From Alphaproteobacteria bacterium (GTDB lineage: Bacteria; Pseudomonadota; Alphaproteobacteria; Sphingomonadales; Sphingomonadaceae): 64,000 nucleotides of DNA. Made by a program: the position numbers and the translations under genes. Positions 37,071-46,078 of this stretch are shown in pieces (the first letter of the stretch is position 1; each line of letters opens with the position of its first letter). The stretch is from NCBI GenBank assembly GCA_018823905.1, contig JAHJHL010000033.1:1-64000 (forward strand). Reading direction: 5' to 3'. A model generated the notes under the pieces. That model worked only from the letters and a program-made list of their open reading frames with translations. It did not search any database and was not told where the DNA came from.

Positions 37071-38273
37071 ATGAAAGGCTTTGCACTCGGGCTCGCCTTA
37101 TCGCTTGCATCCATAAGCACAACTGCGTCGGGTGAGGCGCCGCGCAGCATGGGCGTTTTCGTGGACCCGGATAGCACGACGGCGCAGGCCGCCTCGCGGC
37201 TAGAGGGGCAGCCGCGGCACGACGCCATGCTATTGTCGCGTATCGCATCGGCGTCATGGTTCGCCGGTGGCACGCCCGAAATGGTTGAAGCCAGGGTTCG
37301 CGACATCGTTGACCGCGCAACTGCTACTGGACAGACTCCCATCCTCGTCGCTTACAACATTCCGTTCCGCGACTGTGCGCTCTATTCGGCAGGGGGGGCG
37401 TCCGATAGCGCTGCCTATCTTGCGTGGGTCAAGGGTTTCGCCACCGGTATTGGCAAGCGCCAAGCCGTCGTCATTCTTGAACCCGATGGCCTTGGCATTA
37501 TTCCCTGGCACCGGACGCTCGACGGAACGCTCGAACATTGCCAGCCCCAAGGACAGGACGGCCGGGCTTCCGATGCGCGATACGACCAACTGCGCGGGGC
37601 GGTCGCGATCCTCGCTGCCTTGCCCAATGTGCGCGTGTATCTCGATGGAACCGGCAGCAGTTGGCTCGCGCCTGGCGAAGCTGCAAATCGGCTGATCAAA
37701 GCCGACGTTGCCAGCACCGCGGGCTTCTTTCTCAACGTGTCAAATTTTGAGAGCGACGCGCGCGTTGTTCCTTATGCGCGCTGGGTCAGCGACTGCATCG
37801 CACTTCTCACGCGCGGTGGCATCGACCCGCGCGACTGTCCCAGCCAATATGCGCCTGCCGATTTCAAGGATCATACGACATGGCGTGCGACCGACGCAGC
37901 ATTTGACCGATTGTTCGAAAAGGCCGCGCTACTGCGCGATCCCGCATCGCAAAAACATGCGGTGATCGATACCAGCCGCAACGGAAGGGGATCGTGGCAC
38001 CCGCCGACCGGAAAATATTCGGATGCCGAGGTCTGGTGCAACCCGCCCGACCGCGGATTGGGTCGCCGACCGACATTGGAGAGCGGCAATCCCTATGTCG
38101 ATGCGTTTCTGTGGATCAAGATTCCTGGCGAATCCGACGGACAATGCCATCGCGGACGCGGTGGTCCGGCGGATCCCGAACGCGGCGTTGCGGCGCCGCC
38201 AGCGGGGTCGTGGTTTCCGGAACAGGCGCGCGAACTGATCGAATTTGCGAACCCGCCGATTTCACAGGATTGA
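37071..38273 (+). CDS. Glycoside hydrolase family 6 (cellulase/cellobiohydrolase-like)
   Basis: A 400-residue exported GH6 enzyme, which cleaves beta-1,4-glucan by inversion. The signal peptide is about 1-20. The catalytic acid is Asp139 in VILEPDGLG, and Asp101 in YNIPFRDCALYSAGGA is the second conserved aspartate. The NVSNF and DTSRNGRG segments complete the signature, and WIKIPGESDGQC near the end is also typical. It converges on the lacI-type gene. No carbohydrate-binding module is present, so it probably acts on soluble or periplasmic glucan. Confidence 0.93.
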   Translation: MKGFALGLALSLASISTTASGEAPRSMGVFVDPDSTTAQAASRLEGQPRHDAMLLSRIASASWFAGGTPEMVEARVRDIVDRATATGQTPILVAYNIPFRDCALYSAGGASDSAAYLAWVKGFATGIGKRQAVVILEPDGLGIIPWHRTLDGTLEHCQPQGQDGRASDARYDQLRGAVAILAALPNVRVYLDGTGSSWLAPGEAANRLIKADVASTAGFFLNVSNFESDARVVPYARWVSDCIALLTRGGIDPRDCPSQYAPADFKDHTTWRATDAAFDRLFEKAALLRDPASQKHAVIDTSRNGRGSWHPPTGKYSDAEVWCNPPDRGLGRRPTLESGNPYVDAFLWIKIPGESDGQCHRGRGGPADPERGVAAPPAGSWFPEQARELIEFANPPISQD

Positions 38274-38297
38274 TTGGCGGCGGGACCGGGACTTTGA

Positions 38298-39326
38298 TTA
38301 TTCGGCGGAGGACGGCGCGGCAGTCGAAGCACGAACCAGCAATTCGTGCAGATGGTCGCGTCGTCGCGGCGCGTCGGAATCGGCGTCCCCGTCGAGCATG
38401 GCAATGAGCCGGTTTGCCGCGTCCCATGCCATTTCGCGTACGGGTTGATGGACAGTGGTGAGCGGCGGCCAGGCGGTTCGCGACACTTCCGAATTGTCGA
38501 AGCCCGCGACCGAGAGATCCTGCGGAACGGACAGGCCAAGGTCGCGCGCCGCCGCAATCGCGGCGACCGCCATGTCGTCGTTCTGGGCAAGAATCGCGGT
38601 GGGGCGGACAGGGCGGTCGAGGAGCTCCAGCGCGACCCGGTAACCGACGTCGTAGGTGAAGTCGCCCGTGCCGACGAGCGAATCGTCGATCGCAACCCCC
38701 GCTTCGTCAAATGCCTGCCGATAGCCCTCCAGGCGCCCCCTGCTTGCGGCGTGCGATGGATCGCCAAGGATGATGCCGACGCGCCGGTGTCCGAGCGATA
38801 GCATATGCGCGGCAACAGTATGGCCGGCGGCGACCTCGTCCATCGCCACGACCAGCCCGCGATCAAGATCGCTGTGCGGCGTGATACGGGCGTAAGGAAG
38901 CCTTTGCCGTTCGATCATGTCGAGCAGCACGGGCTGGTCGCAGGCGGGCGGCGCCAGCAGTACCCCGTCGAGTCCGGCGCGCAGGAGCAGCTTGCCAAGT
39001 TCTTCCGGCCGACTCGCGACGTGATTGAAAGGAAGCACGACGAGACGGTAGCGCTCGTTCTCAAGGCGGCCGAGCGCGCCATTCTGGAGTTCGACGACAT
39101 AGCTCGGGCTAGGGCGTTCGTAAGTCAGACCAATCAGGTACGATCGCCGCGCGATCAGGCTCTGCGCGGCGAGGTTGGGATGATAGTCGAGCGCGGCCGC
39201 GGCCTCCTTGACCTTGCGGCGTACCGCTTCGCTGACATGGGGGGCGTCGTTGAGGGCGCGCGACACCGTCTTGGGGGTGACCCCGGCGACCCGCGCAATA
39301 TCGACGATCGTTGATCGTTTCGAAAT
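38298..39326 (-). CDS. LacI family transcriptional regulator, apparent ATT start
   Basis: A LacI-type repressor. From the first conventional in-frame start (GTG 39266) the HTH would be cut in half. Reading back to ATT at 39326 restores a complete headpiece (SKRSTIVDIARVAGVTPK, then TVSRALNDAPHVSEAVRRKV). A consensus GGAG lies 6 bases before the ATT, and an in-frame stop TGA is just upstream. The protein is then 342 residues, normal for LacI. The periplasmic-binding-protein-like effector domain covers about 62-335 (VAMDEVAAGHTVAAHML, DDMAVAAI). It is divergent from the GH3 gene and probably represses it. Confidence 0.88.
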   Translation of the reverse strand: MSKRSTIVDIARVAGVTPKTVSRALNDAPHVSEAVRRKVKEAAAALDYHPNLAAQSLIARRSYLIGLTYERPSPSYVVELQNGALGRLENERYRLVVLPFNHVASRPEELGKLLLRAGLDGVLLAPPACDQPVLLDMIERQRLPYARITPHSDLDRGLVVAMDEVAAGHTVAAHMLSLGHRRVGIILGDPSHAASRGRLEGYRQAFDEAGVAIDDSLVGTGDFTYDVGYRVALELLDRPVRPTAILAQNDDMAVAAIAAARDLGLSVPQDLSVAGFDNSEVSRTAWPPLTTVHQPVREMAWDAANRLIAMLDGDADSDAPRRRDHLHELLVRASTAAPSSAE

Positions 39327-39402
39327 TTCCGTCTCCGATCAAGCAGGTAGCTCGCCTTGCGGCGTTGCCGCCGCGTCCCACGCTTCCCCTTTAGCGCCTC
39401 TA

Positions 39403-39432
39403 TTGACTTCTGTCGAGAATCGACGGTAAACG
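39403..39432 (+). promoter_or_regulatory. Candidate promoter of GH3 gene
   Basis: A TTGACT hexamer at 39403-39408 is followed after 17-18 bases by GTAAAC/TAAACG, which falls inside the first operator. The -35 is good and the -10 is poor, so this is a plausible repressor-occluded promoter. Confidence 0.4.
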
Positions 39433-39438
39433 TTGACC
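39425..39438 (+). promoter_or_regulatory. LacI-type operator O1
   Basis: GGTAAACGTTGACC, an imperfect copy (one mismatch in 12) of the palindrome GTAAAC-GTTTAC found 22 bases downstream. It overlaps the likely -10 region of the GH3 promoter. The central CG and the divergent lacI gene suggest it binds that repressor. Confidence 0.7.
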
Positions 39439-39446
39439 GACAAAAC

Positions 39447-39460
39447 GGTAAACGTTTACA
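39447..39460 (+). promoter_or_regulatory. LacI-type operator O2
   Basis: It contains the perfect 12-bp palindrome GTAAACGTTTAC (39448-39459) just before the GH3 ribosome site. Its centre is 22 bases from that of O1, about two helical turns, so two repressor dimers could bind on the same DNA face. Confidence 0.75.
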
Positions 39461-39477
39461 TAAATAGGGAGAGGGAA

Positions 39478-41988
39478 TTGAGTCTGTCACGCGCAGCAGT
39501 CTTGGCGCTGGGGGCGACGTCGCTCGTCGCGCTCCTTGCCCCCAATTTTATCGAACGCGCCGCCGCCCAAACGGCTGACGCGGCAATGAATGCGCTGGCC
39601 ACACCCGAAAACTGGCCCGCGCGCGCCGTGACGGTTGTTGCCGATCCGGCGGTGGAACGCCGGGTGGACGCGCTGCTGGCCGCCATGTCGATCGAGCAGA
39701 AGGTCGGGCAGATCATCCAGGCCGACATCGCCAGTGTCACGCCCGACGACGTTTATCGCTATCATCTCGGCTCGGTGCTCAACGGCGGCAATTCGGATCC
39801 GGGCGGGCGCTATAATGCGCCGGCGAAGGACTGGCTGGCCGCCGCGGACGCCTTTTACGCCGCGTCGATGAAGCGTCATGGCACGCTGCCCAGAATCCCG
39901 GTGATCTGGGGCAGCGATGCGGTCCACGGCCACAACAATGTCGTCGGCGCGACGCTGTTTCCGCACAATATCGGGCTGGGCGCAGCACGGAATCCCGATC
40001 TCATCCGGCGGATCGGCGCCGCGACCGCGATCGAGATGCGCGTGACCGGGCTCGACTGGACCTTTGCCCCGACACTGGCCGTCGTCCGTGACGACCGCTG
40101 GGGCCGCACCTATGAGGGCTTTGGCGAGACCCCCGAAATCGCGACCAGCTATGCTGCGCCGCTGATCGAAGGTTTGCAGGGCCGAATCGGCGACAAGGAC
40201 TGGCTGCGCGGGCCGCATATTGTCGCCACCGCCAAACATTTCCTCGGCGACGGCGGCACCAGCGGCGGCAAGGATCAGGGCGACGCCGTGATGCCCGAAG
40301 CGCAACTCCGCGACCTGTTCAGCCCGCCCTATCTCCCTGCGCTCGACGCGGGCGTGCAGTCGGTGATGATCAGCTTCTCGAGCTGGAACGGCGTAAAAAT
40401 GCATGGGCATCAGTCGCTGATGACCGGCGTGATGAAGGACCGCTGGAATTTCGACGGCTTTCTCGTCGGCGATTGGAACGGCCATGGCCAGGTCGCCGGC
40501 TGCACTGCCACCGATTGTCCGCAATCGGTGATCGCCGGGCTCGATATGTATATGGCGCCCGACAGCTGGAAAGACCTGTACCGCACCACGCTCGCCCATG
40601 CGCAGAGCGGAACGTTGCCGCTAGAGAAGCTCGACGACGCGGTACGCCGTGTCCTGCGCGTCAAGGTCCGCGCCGGCATGTTCGAAGCGGGCAAGCCGTC
40701 GTCGCGACCCTATGGCGGCCGGTTCGAACTGCTCGGGAGCAAGGAGCACCGCGCCCTGGCGCGCGAGGCGGTGCGCGAATCGCTCGTCCTGCTTAAAAAC
40801 GCTGGCGGATTGCTGCCGCTCAAGGCGGGTAGCCATATATTGGTCGCGGGCGACGGCGCCGACAATCTGACCAAGCAGACCGGCGGCTGGACGCTCAGCT
40901 GGCAAGGCACCGGGACCAAGCGCAGCGATTTCCCTAATGCCCAGTCGATCTGGGAAGGGATCGACGCGGCGGTCAAGGCCGCTGGCGGTACCGCGACCCT
41001 GTCGGCCGATGGCCGTTACGCCCGCAAGCCGGACGTCGCGATCGTCGTGTTTGGTGAGGATCCCTATGCCGAATTCCAGGGCGATCGTCCCGATGTCGGC
41101 TATGACGACGCCAAAAACCTGGCCTTGCTGCGTTCGCTCAAGGCGGCGGGTGTCCCGACGGTTTCGGTGTTCCTGTCGGGGCGCGCCATGTGGGTCAATC
41201 CCTTCCTCAACACGTCGGATGCGTTCGTCGCGGCCTGGCTGCCGGGATCGGAAGGCGGCGGCGTGGCGGACATTTTGTTCGGCAAGGCCGATTTCCGCGG
41301 CAAGCTGCCCTACAGCTGGCCGCGATCGAGCGATCAGACCGCGGTCAATATCGGCGACGCCAACTATGATCCGCTGTTTGCCTATGGCTATGGCCTAACC
41401 TTCGCGGACAAGGGCGATCTCGCACCGCTACCCGAACAACGCGCAACCGCGGCGATAGAGGATCCCGGCACTCTGTTCGCGGCCGGAAAGCCGGGGAGCG
41501 GCCGCCGCATGTTGCTAGGCGCGCCCGGCGCGCTGTCGACCAATCCCGGCCCGCAATTGATCGAAGCGCGCGCCGCCGACCGGACAGCGCAGGAGGATTC
41601 GGTACGTCTCCGCTGGACGGGGGCGGGGCATGCCGTTGCGACAATTGTCCAGGACACGCCTGCCGATCTGACCCGCCAGACCAACGGCGACCTCGCGCTG
41701 GAACTTGAGTTAAAGGTCAACGCGGCCCCGTCCGCCGACGTCAGCCTCCTGATGGGATGCGGCGCGAGCTGTGCGGGGGGCATCCCGGTGCGCAGCCTGC
41801 TCACGGAAGCAGCGAAATCAGAAAAATGGACGCGCATCGCGGTGCCGCTGCGCTGCTTCGAAAAGGCCGGGGTCGACATGGCCCGCGTCGAGACGCCGCT
41901 GACTTTCGCGACTGCCGGCAGTCTCGACATCACCTTGTCCTCGGCGCGCATCGTCTCGCCGTCGGGCCCACAACTTGCATGCAAATAA
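39478..41988 (+). CDS. Glycoside hydrolase family 3 beta-glucosidase (ExoP-like)
   Basis: An 836-residue exported GH3 enzyme, which releases glucose from beta-1,3/1,4-glucans or cello-oligosaccharides. The signal peptide is about 1-30. The N-terminal barrel carries WGSDAVHGHNNV, AKHFLGDGGT and the nucleophile Asp332 in FLVGDWNGHG. The second domain holds FGEDPYAEFQGD and the conserved WLPGSEGGGVAD. The last ~150 residues are an ExoP-type galactose-binding-like domain. Start: TTG 39478, preceded by gggagaggga. A TTG at 39433 in the same frame lies inside the operator and is unlikely. Confidence 0.92.
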   Translation: MSLSRAAVLALGATSLVALLAPNFIERAAAQTADAAMNALATPENWPARAVTVVADPAVERRVDALLAAMSIEQKVGQIIQADIASVTPDDVYRYHLGSVLNGGNSDPGGRYNAPAKDWLAAADAFYAASMKRHGTLPRIPVIWGSDAVHGHNNVVGATLFPHNIGLGAARNPDLIRRIGAATAIEMRVTGLDWTFAPTLAVVRDDRWGRTYEGFGETPEIATSYAAPLIEGLQGRIGDKDWLRGPHIVATAKHFLGDGGTSGGKDQGDAVMPEAQLRDLFSPPYLPALDAGVQSVMISFSSWNGVKMHGHQSLMTGVMKDRWNFDGFLVGDWNGHGQVAGCTATDCPQSVIAGLDMYMAPDSWKDLYRTTLAHAQSGTLPLEKLDDAVRRVLRVKVRAGMFEAGKPSSRPYGGRFELLGSKEHRALAREAVRESLVLLKNAGGLLPLKAGSHILVAGDGADNLTKQTGGWTLSWQGTGTKRSDFPNAQSIWEGIDAAVKAAGGTATLSADGRYARKPDVAIVVFGEDPYAEFQGDRPDVGYDDAKNLALLRSLKAAGVPTVSVFLSGRAMWVNPFLNTSDAFVAAWLPGSEGGGVADILFGKADFRGKLPYSWPRSSDQTAVNIGDANYDPLFAYGYGLTFADKGDLAPLPEQRATAAIEDPGTLFAAGKPGSGRRMLLGAPGALSTNPGPQLIEARAADRTAQEDSVRLRWTGAGHAVATIVQDTPADLTRQTNGDLALELELKVNAAPSADVSLLMGCGASCAGGIPVRSLLTEAAKSEKWTRIAVPLRCFEKAGVDMARVETPLTFATAGSLDITLSSARIVSPSGPQLACK

Positions 41989-42011
41989 CAAGACAAACTA
42001 GGGAGGATGTT

Positions 42012-44642
42012 ATGAACAAGGGTATTTTCGGGCGTTCCGCGCTGTTGGTGCTGCTTTCCACCGTCGCCACCATTCCGGCTTATGCGCAGGAACCGGTGGC
42101 CACCGAAACGGCGGCCGAGGATCGCGACGATATCATCGTCGTCACCGCGAACCGCCGCGAGGAAAATCTGCAGGATGTGTCGGGCGTCGTGCAAACGCTG
42201 GGCGCCGACCAGTTGCGCCGCGATGGCATCAGTGATCTGCGCAATCTGCAGGTCGCTATCCCCGGCCTCAGCATCTCCAATCAGGAGGGCAATGTCGAAA
42301 TCTTCATCCGCGGCGTGGGTTCGGCGAACAGCACCGAGCTGGGCGATCCCGGCGCGGCGCCGCACCTCAACGGGACCTATATTCCGCGCCCGCGCGGGTT
42401 GGGGCTGATGTTCTATGACCTTGAACGCGTTGAGGTGAACAAGGGGCCGCAAGGCACGCTCTATGGCCGCAACGCGGTTGCCGGTACGCTCAACATCATC
42501 ACCGCGAAACCGCGGCTCGGTGAATTTGGCGGCTATGCGCAGGCCGAGTTCGGCAACCGTTCCTCCTACGGCGCCGAGGGGGCGATCAATATTCCGCTCG
42601 GCGAAACCTTCGCGCTGCGCGCCGCGGGCTATTACATCAATCGCGACTTCGGCTTCAAAAATGTCTCGACCGGCGCGCTCGCTAGCGGACTGAAGCCCGC
42701 AGGCCTCGAAGAGAATTACGCCGGCCGTCTGTCGCTGCTCTGGGAACCGAGCGACCAGCTCAGCATCTCGATCGTCGGCGACTATGGCAAGGAAACTGGT
42801 ACCGGCTATCCCGGCGCGAACATCTTCAGCGCCGTTCAGGCGACCGGCCTCCGCCCCGACAAGCTCAACCTGAAAAATGTCGTCTATCGCGGCCTACAGG
42901 GCGAAATGGAAAACGAACTGTGGGGTGTGCAGGGCAAGATCAACTATGACTTCGGCAGTTTTGGCGCCGAGCTGACCGGCAGCTATCGGTCGGTCGATTT
43001 CTACCAGGTCAATGCGTCGAGCGAAGGCATCGATTATCCGGGCCGCGACCTTTCGGCGGTCCTTTACGACAATTTCTCGGGCAATTTCTGGCAGACCAAA
43101 TCGAAGAGTCAGGTCTATGAGGCGCGGGTGTTTGCCAATGAGGATCAGCGCTTCCGTTGGAACCTTGGTGGCTTCTACTTCAATGAAGACCAGGCCGTTG
43201 GCTATCTCGCGCTCGCCGACCGGGGCTATTGCTGTTACTCTGGAACCGAGTTCACGATGCCCGACGTCAACGGCGAGAGCTATGCCTTCTATGCCGATGG
43301 CACCTTCGACGTCACCGACCGGCTACGCTTCCTCGGCGGCATTCGCTACACCGATGAGAAAAAATCGCGCTATGGCATCGGCGGTAACTGGGCGCTGACG
43401 CTGGGCGGCGAAGATTTCGCCTGCTGCTTTGCGACCCGCCTTGGCACCGAAGGCTTCAAGCCCAACCTGCTCGACCGGCCGAATTTCGACGTCACCGGGA
43501 TCAACACGCCGCAGGGACTGGCGCAATTCCTGATCGAAGGCATCAAGACGCCGGGGCTGCGCGACACGCTGATCCAGCAGATCGGCGCGATCGCCAACGG
43601 CACCAACCCGAACGGCACTTGCATCGACCGCCCCGACATCGACAATGGTTTCGTCAACTGCCCGGCGCTCAACCCGTCGAACACGAATGGCGGGTTCAGC
43701 TATGCGAACCTGACCATCCCGGGCCAGCAGATCGGCAGTTCGAAGTTCAACTTCGTCGATTGGCGCGCGGGCATCGAATTCGACGTCAGCGACGACAATA
43801 TGCTCTATGCCAAGGTTTCGACCGGACACAAATCGGGCGGCTTCAACGACAGCTTCAACGGATCGACGATCCCCGAAACCTTCAGCCCCGAAAAGCTGCT
43901 CGTTTATGAAGTCGGCAGCCGCAACAGCTTCGACGCCTTTGGGCGGCGGGCGGTCTTGAACCTCACTGGCTTCTATTACGACTATTCGAACCAGGTGTTT
44001 CAGGATCTCACCTGTATCAACCTCGACAGCACCCAGACCCCGCCGGTCTGCAACGGCTATTCGCTGGTCAACCGCAACATCGGCGCATCGCGCATCTATG
44101 GTGCCGAAGCCGAGTTGCGTTTGAACCTGCCGGGCAATTTCGGGCTCGACATCAATGCCGCCTATCTCGACACCAAGATCACGCGCGGCACCGTGGCCGA
44201 TGCGCGCGCGCAGGATTTTGGCGCGGGCGGCAATTCGCCGCTGATCAGCCTGGTCGGCAACCCTTTGCCGCTGTCGTCGAAGATGAACGTCAGCGCGCGG
44301 CTGTCGCAGTGGTTCGACGTGGGGCCGGGCCGTCTCGATTGGCAGGCGCTGCTCAACTACCGCTCGTCCTACTTCCTCAGCCAGTTCAACGAGGATGATA
44401 TCGTGTTCCTGAGCGGGGCGCGGCAGACGTCGCTGGCGGCGGGTTTCCCTGACCGGCAAAAGGGCTATGCGACGCTCAATCTGGGGATCGGTTATACGAT
44501 CGACAATTTCCGCCTCGAAGCCTGGGCGAGCAACTTCCTCAACGAAGAAGTCTCACAAAAGGCGCTGGTCGGTTCGTCGCTGAACATCCGCTTCCTGAAC
44601 GACGCGCGCAGCTATGGTCTGCGAGCGCGGGTGACCTTCTAA
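42012..44642 (+). CDS. TonB-dependent receptor (glucan locus)
   Basis: An 876-residue outer-membrane receptor for energised uptake. The signal peptide is about 1-25 (ending AYAQ). A TonB-box-like DDIIVVTA is near residue 40, and the plug follows (GADQLRRDGISDLRNLQVAIPGLS, GPQGTLYGRNAVAGTLNI). The barrel ends ARVTF. There is no STN domain. It begins 23 bases after the GH3 gene with gggagg upstream, so it shares the LacI-controlled transcript and most likely imports beta-gluco-oligosaccharides. Confidence 0.93.
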   Translation: MNKGIFGRSALLVLLSTVATIPAYAQEPVATETAAEDRDDIIVVTANRREENLQDVSGVVQTLGADQLRRDGISDLRNLQVAIPGLSISNQEGNVEIFIRGVGSANSTELGDPGAAPHLNGTYIPRPRGLGLMFYDLERVEVNKGPQGTLYGRNAVAGTLNIITAKPRLGEFGGYAQAEFGNRSSYGAEGAINIPLGETFALRAAGYYINRDFGFKNVSTGALASGLKPAGLEENYAGRLSLLWEPSDQLSISIVGDYGKETGTGYPGANIFSAVQATGLRPDKLNLKNVVYRGLQGEMENELWGVQGKINYDFGSFGAELTGSYRSVDFYQVNASSEGIDYPGRDLSAVLYDNFSGNFWQTKSKSQVYEARVFANEDQRFRWNLGGFYFNEDQAVGYLALADRGYCCYSGTEFTMPDVNGESYAFYADGTFDVTDRLRFLGGIRYTDEKKSRYGIGGNWALTLGGEDFACCFATRLGTEGFKPNLLDRPNFDVTGINTPQGLAQFLIEGIKTPGLRDTLIQQIGAIANGTNPNGTCIDRPDIDNGFVNCPALNPSNTNGGFSYANLTIPGQQIGSSKFNFVDWRAGIEFDVSDDNMLYAKVSTGHKSGGFNDSFNGSTIPETFSPEKLLVYEVGSRNSFDAFGRRAVLNLTGFYYDYSNQVFQDLTCINLDSTQTPPVCNGYSLVNRNIGASRIYGAEAELRLNLPGNFGLDINAAYLDTKITRGTVADARAQDFGAGGNSPLISLVGNPLPLSSKMNVSARLSQWFDVGPGRLDWQALLNYRSSYFLSQFNEDDIVFLSGARQTSLAAGFPDRQKGYATLNLGIGYTIDNFRLEAWASNFLNEEVSQKALVGSSLNIRFLNDARSYGLRARVTF

Positions 44643-44650
44643 AAAAGGGG

Positions 44651-44690
44651 CAGCCGCCCGGGCCGCGACGCGGTCTGGGCGGCTGTATTA
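44651..44690 (+). terminator. Hairpin terminator after TonB receptor
   Basis: CAGCCGCCC at 44651-44659 pairs with GGGCGGCTG at 44677-44685, and an inner GGCCGC/GCGGTC extension makes a long stem. An A tract precedes it and TATTA follows. It probably ends or attenuates the GH3-receptor transcript before the transporter genes. Confidence 0.65.
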
Positions 44691-44767
44691 TGCCGGTTGG
44701 TAACGCTATGCAGGCTGTAGGTTGGCAATGGGCGGCGTGCCCAAGCGGAGGCTTGAAAGCATTGGCG

Positions 44768-45961
44768 ATGGACAATGGGGCCGGGGGAGCGGCGCGGCAG
44801 CCGCTTGGCTTCCTGCTTCTCTATGCGCTCGCCTACGCGGGCGGCGTTACGGCCTACACCCCCTTTCTCATGCTCGTCCTGCCGGCGCGGATCACCGAAC
44901 TCGCCGGTGCCGACGATATTGTCTGGCTGGGCTATATCGTGTTTGCGGGCGCGGTCGCGGCCAGCGTTTCGGGCGTCCTGTCGGGATGGCTGAGCGACCG
45001 CACCAACAGCCGCCGTTTGTGGGTCGCCGTTGGCATGGTCGCGACGATCCTGCTCCAGCTTGCCATGATGCAGTGCGACAGCATCGGCGCCCTGCTCTGG
45101 TTAGTCGTGGCGTGGCAACTGGCGCTCAACCTGATGCTCGTGCCGCTGATCGCGTGGGCGGGCGACTTCGTTCCCGACACGCAGAAAGGGCTGCTCGGCG
45201 GCCTGCTCTCGATTGCGCCCGCGCTGGGCGCCTGGTCGGGCATCTTGTTTGCCGCCGGAGCGGCGGCGTCGTTCGAGGGCAAAGCCGTGATCATCGCGGC
45301 GATGACCGCTGCGTTGATGCTGCCGTTGCTGCTTTTGGGCCAGCCGCGACGCCTGACAGCCTCGCCGGACGTATCACCGGCGAGCCAAGCGACGTCGTCG
45401 CACCTCCAATCCGCCGCGGTTCGCATGTGGGTCGCGCGCCTCCTGATGCAGATTTCCGGCGCGGCGCTCGCCAGCTATCTCTATTTCTGGCTCCGCGCGC
45501 TCGACCCCGCCATGGGGGATGGGGAAAAGACCATCTTGTTCGCGGGCGGCCTATCGGCGTCGATCGTCGTTGCGTTGTTCCTCGGCCGCTGGTCGGACAG
45601 ATATGGGCATCCTTTTGCGGTCTTGTCGTTGATTGCCGCGCTCGCGGGTTTTGCGCTCGCCGCGATGGCGCTGGCCGACGACCCGGCGATGGCAAAGCTT
45701 GCCTATGTCCTGTTCGCGATCGCGGGCGCGACCTTTCTGGCGCTCCATGCCAGCCAGACGCTTCGTGTCCTGCGCGACCCCGCACAGCGCGGGCTGGGCA
45801 TCGGGCTGTTCAACCTGACCAACACCGCGCCGTCGCTCGTCATGCCCTGGATCGCCATCTCGGTGGTTCCGGGTTTCGGCTTCGGCAAGCTGTTTCTGGT
45901 GCTCGCCCTGCTCGCCCTGTGCGCCGCCGCGCTGCTGGCGACGATGCCGCGCGATGTTTGA
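44768..45961 (+). CDS. MFS transporter (sugar-type)
   Basis: About 397 residues with twelve hydrophobic helices. The MFS loop motif is at SGWLSDRTNSRRL (between TM2 and TM3) and repeated as LGRWSDRYGHP in the second half. It lies between the glucan receptor and a FucP-like permease, so a sugar substrate is likely. I list ATG 44768; TTG 44762 has better spacing from the ggagg site and would add two residues. Confidence 0.85.
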   Translation: MDNGAGGAARQPLGFLLLYALAYAGGVTAYTPFLMLVLPARITELAGADDIVWLGYIVFAGAVAASVSGVLSGWLSDRTNSRRLWVAVGMVATILLQLAMMQCDSIGALLWLVVAWQLALNLMLVPLIAWAGDFVPDTQKGLLGGLLSIAPALGAWSGILFAAGAAASFEGKAVIIAAMTAALMLPLLLLGQPRRLTASPDVSPASQATSSHLQSAAVRMWVARLLMQISGAALASYLYFWLRALDPAMGDGEKTILFAGGLSASIVVALFLGRWSDRYGHPFAVLSLIAALAGFALAAMALADDPAMAKLAYVLFAIAGATFLALHASQTLRVLRDPAQRGLGIGLFNLTNTAPSLVMPWIAISVVPGFGFGKLFLVLALLALCAAALLATMPRDV

Positions 45962-46078
45962 TGCGCCAGCGCCCTTGCTTGGGCGAGCAATCGTGCCGCA
46001 CGGTCCAACCGGCAGACAAGCGAGACTTTGTTCGGATTATCGGGCAGCATGCCCACACCGCTTGAGGGAGACATAGAC

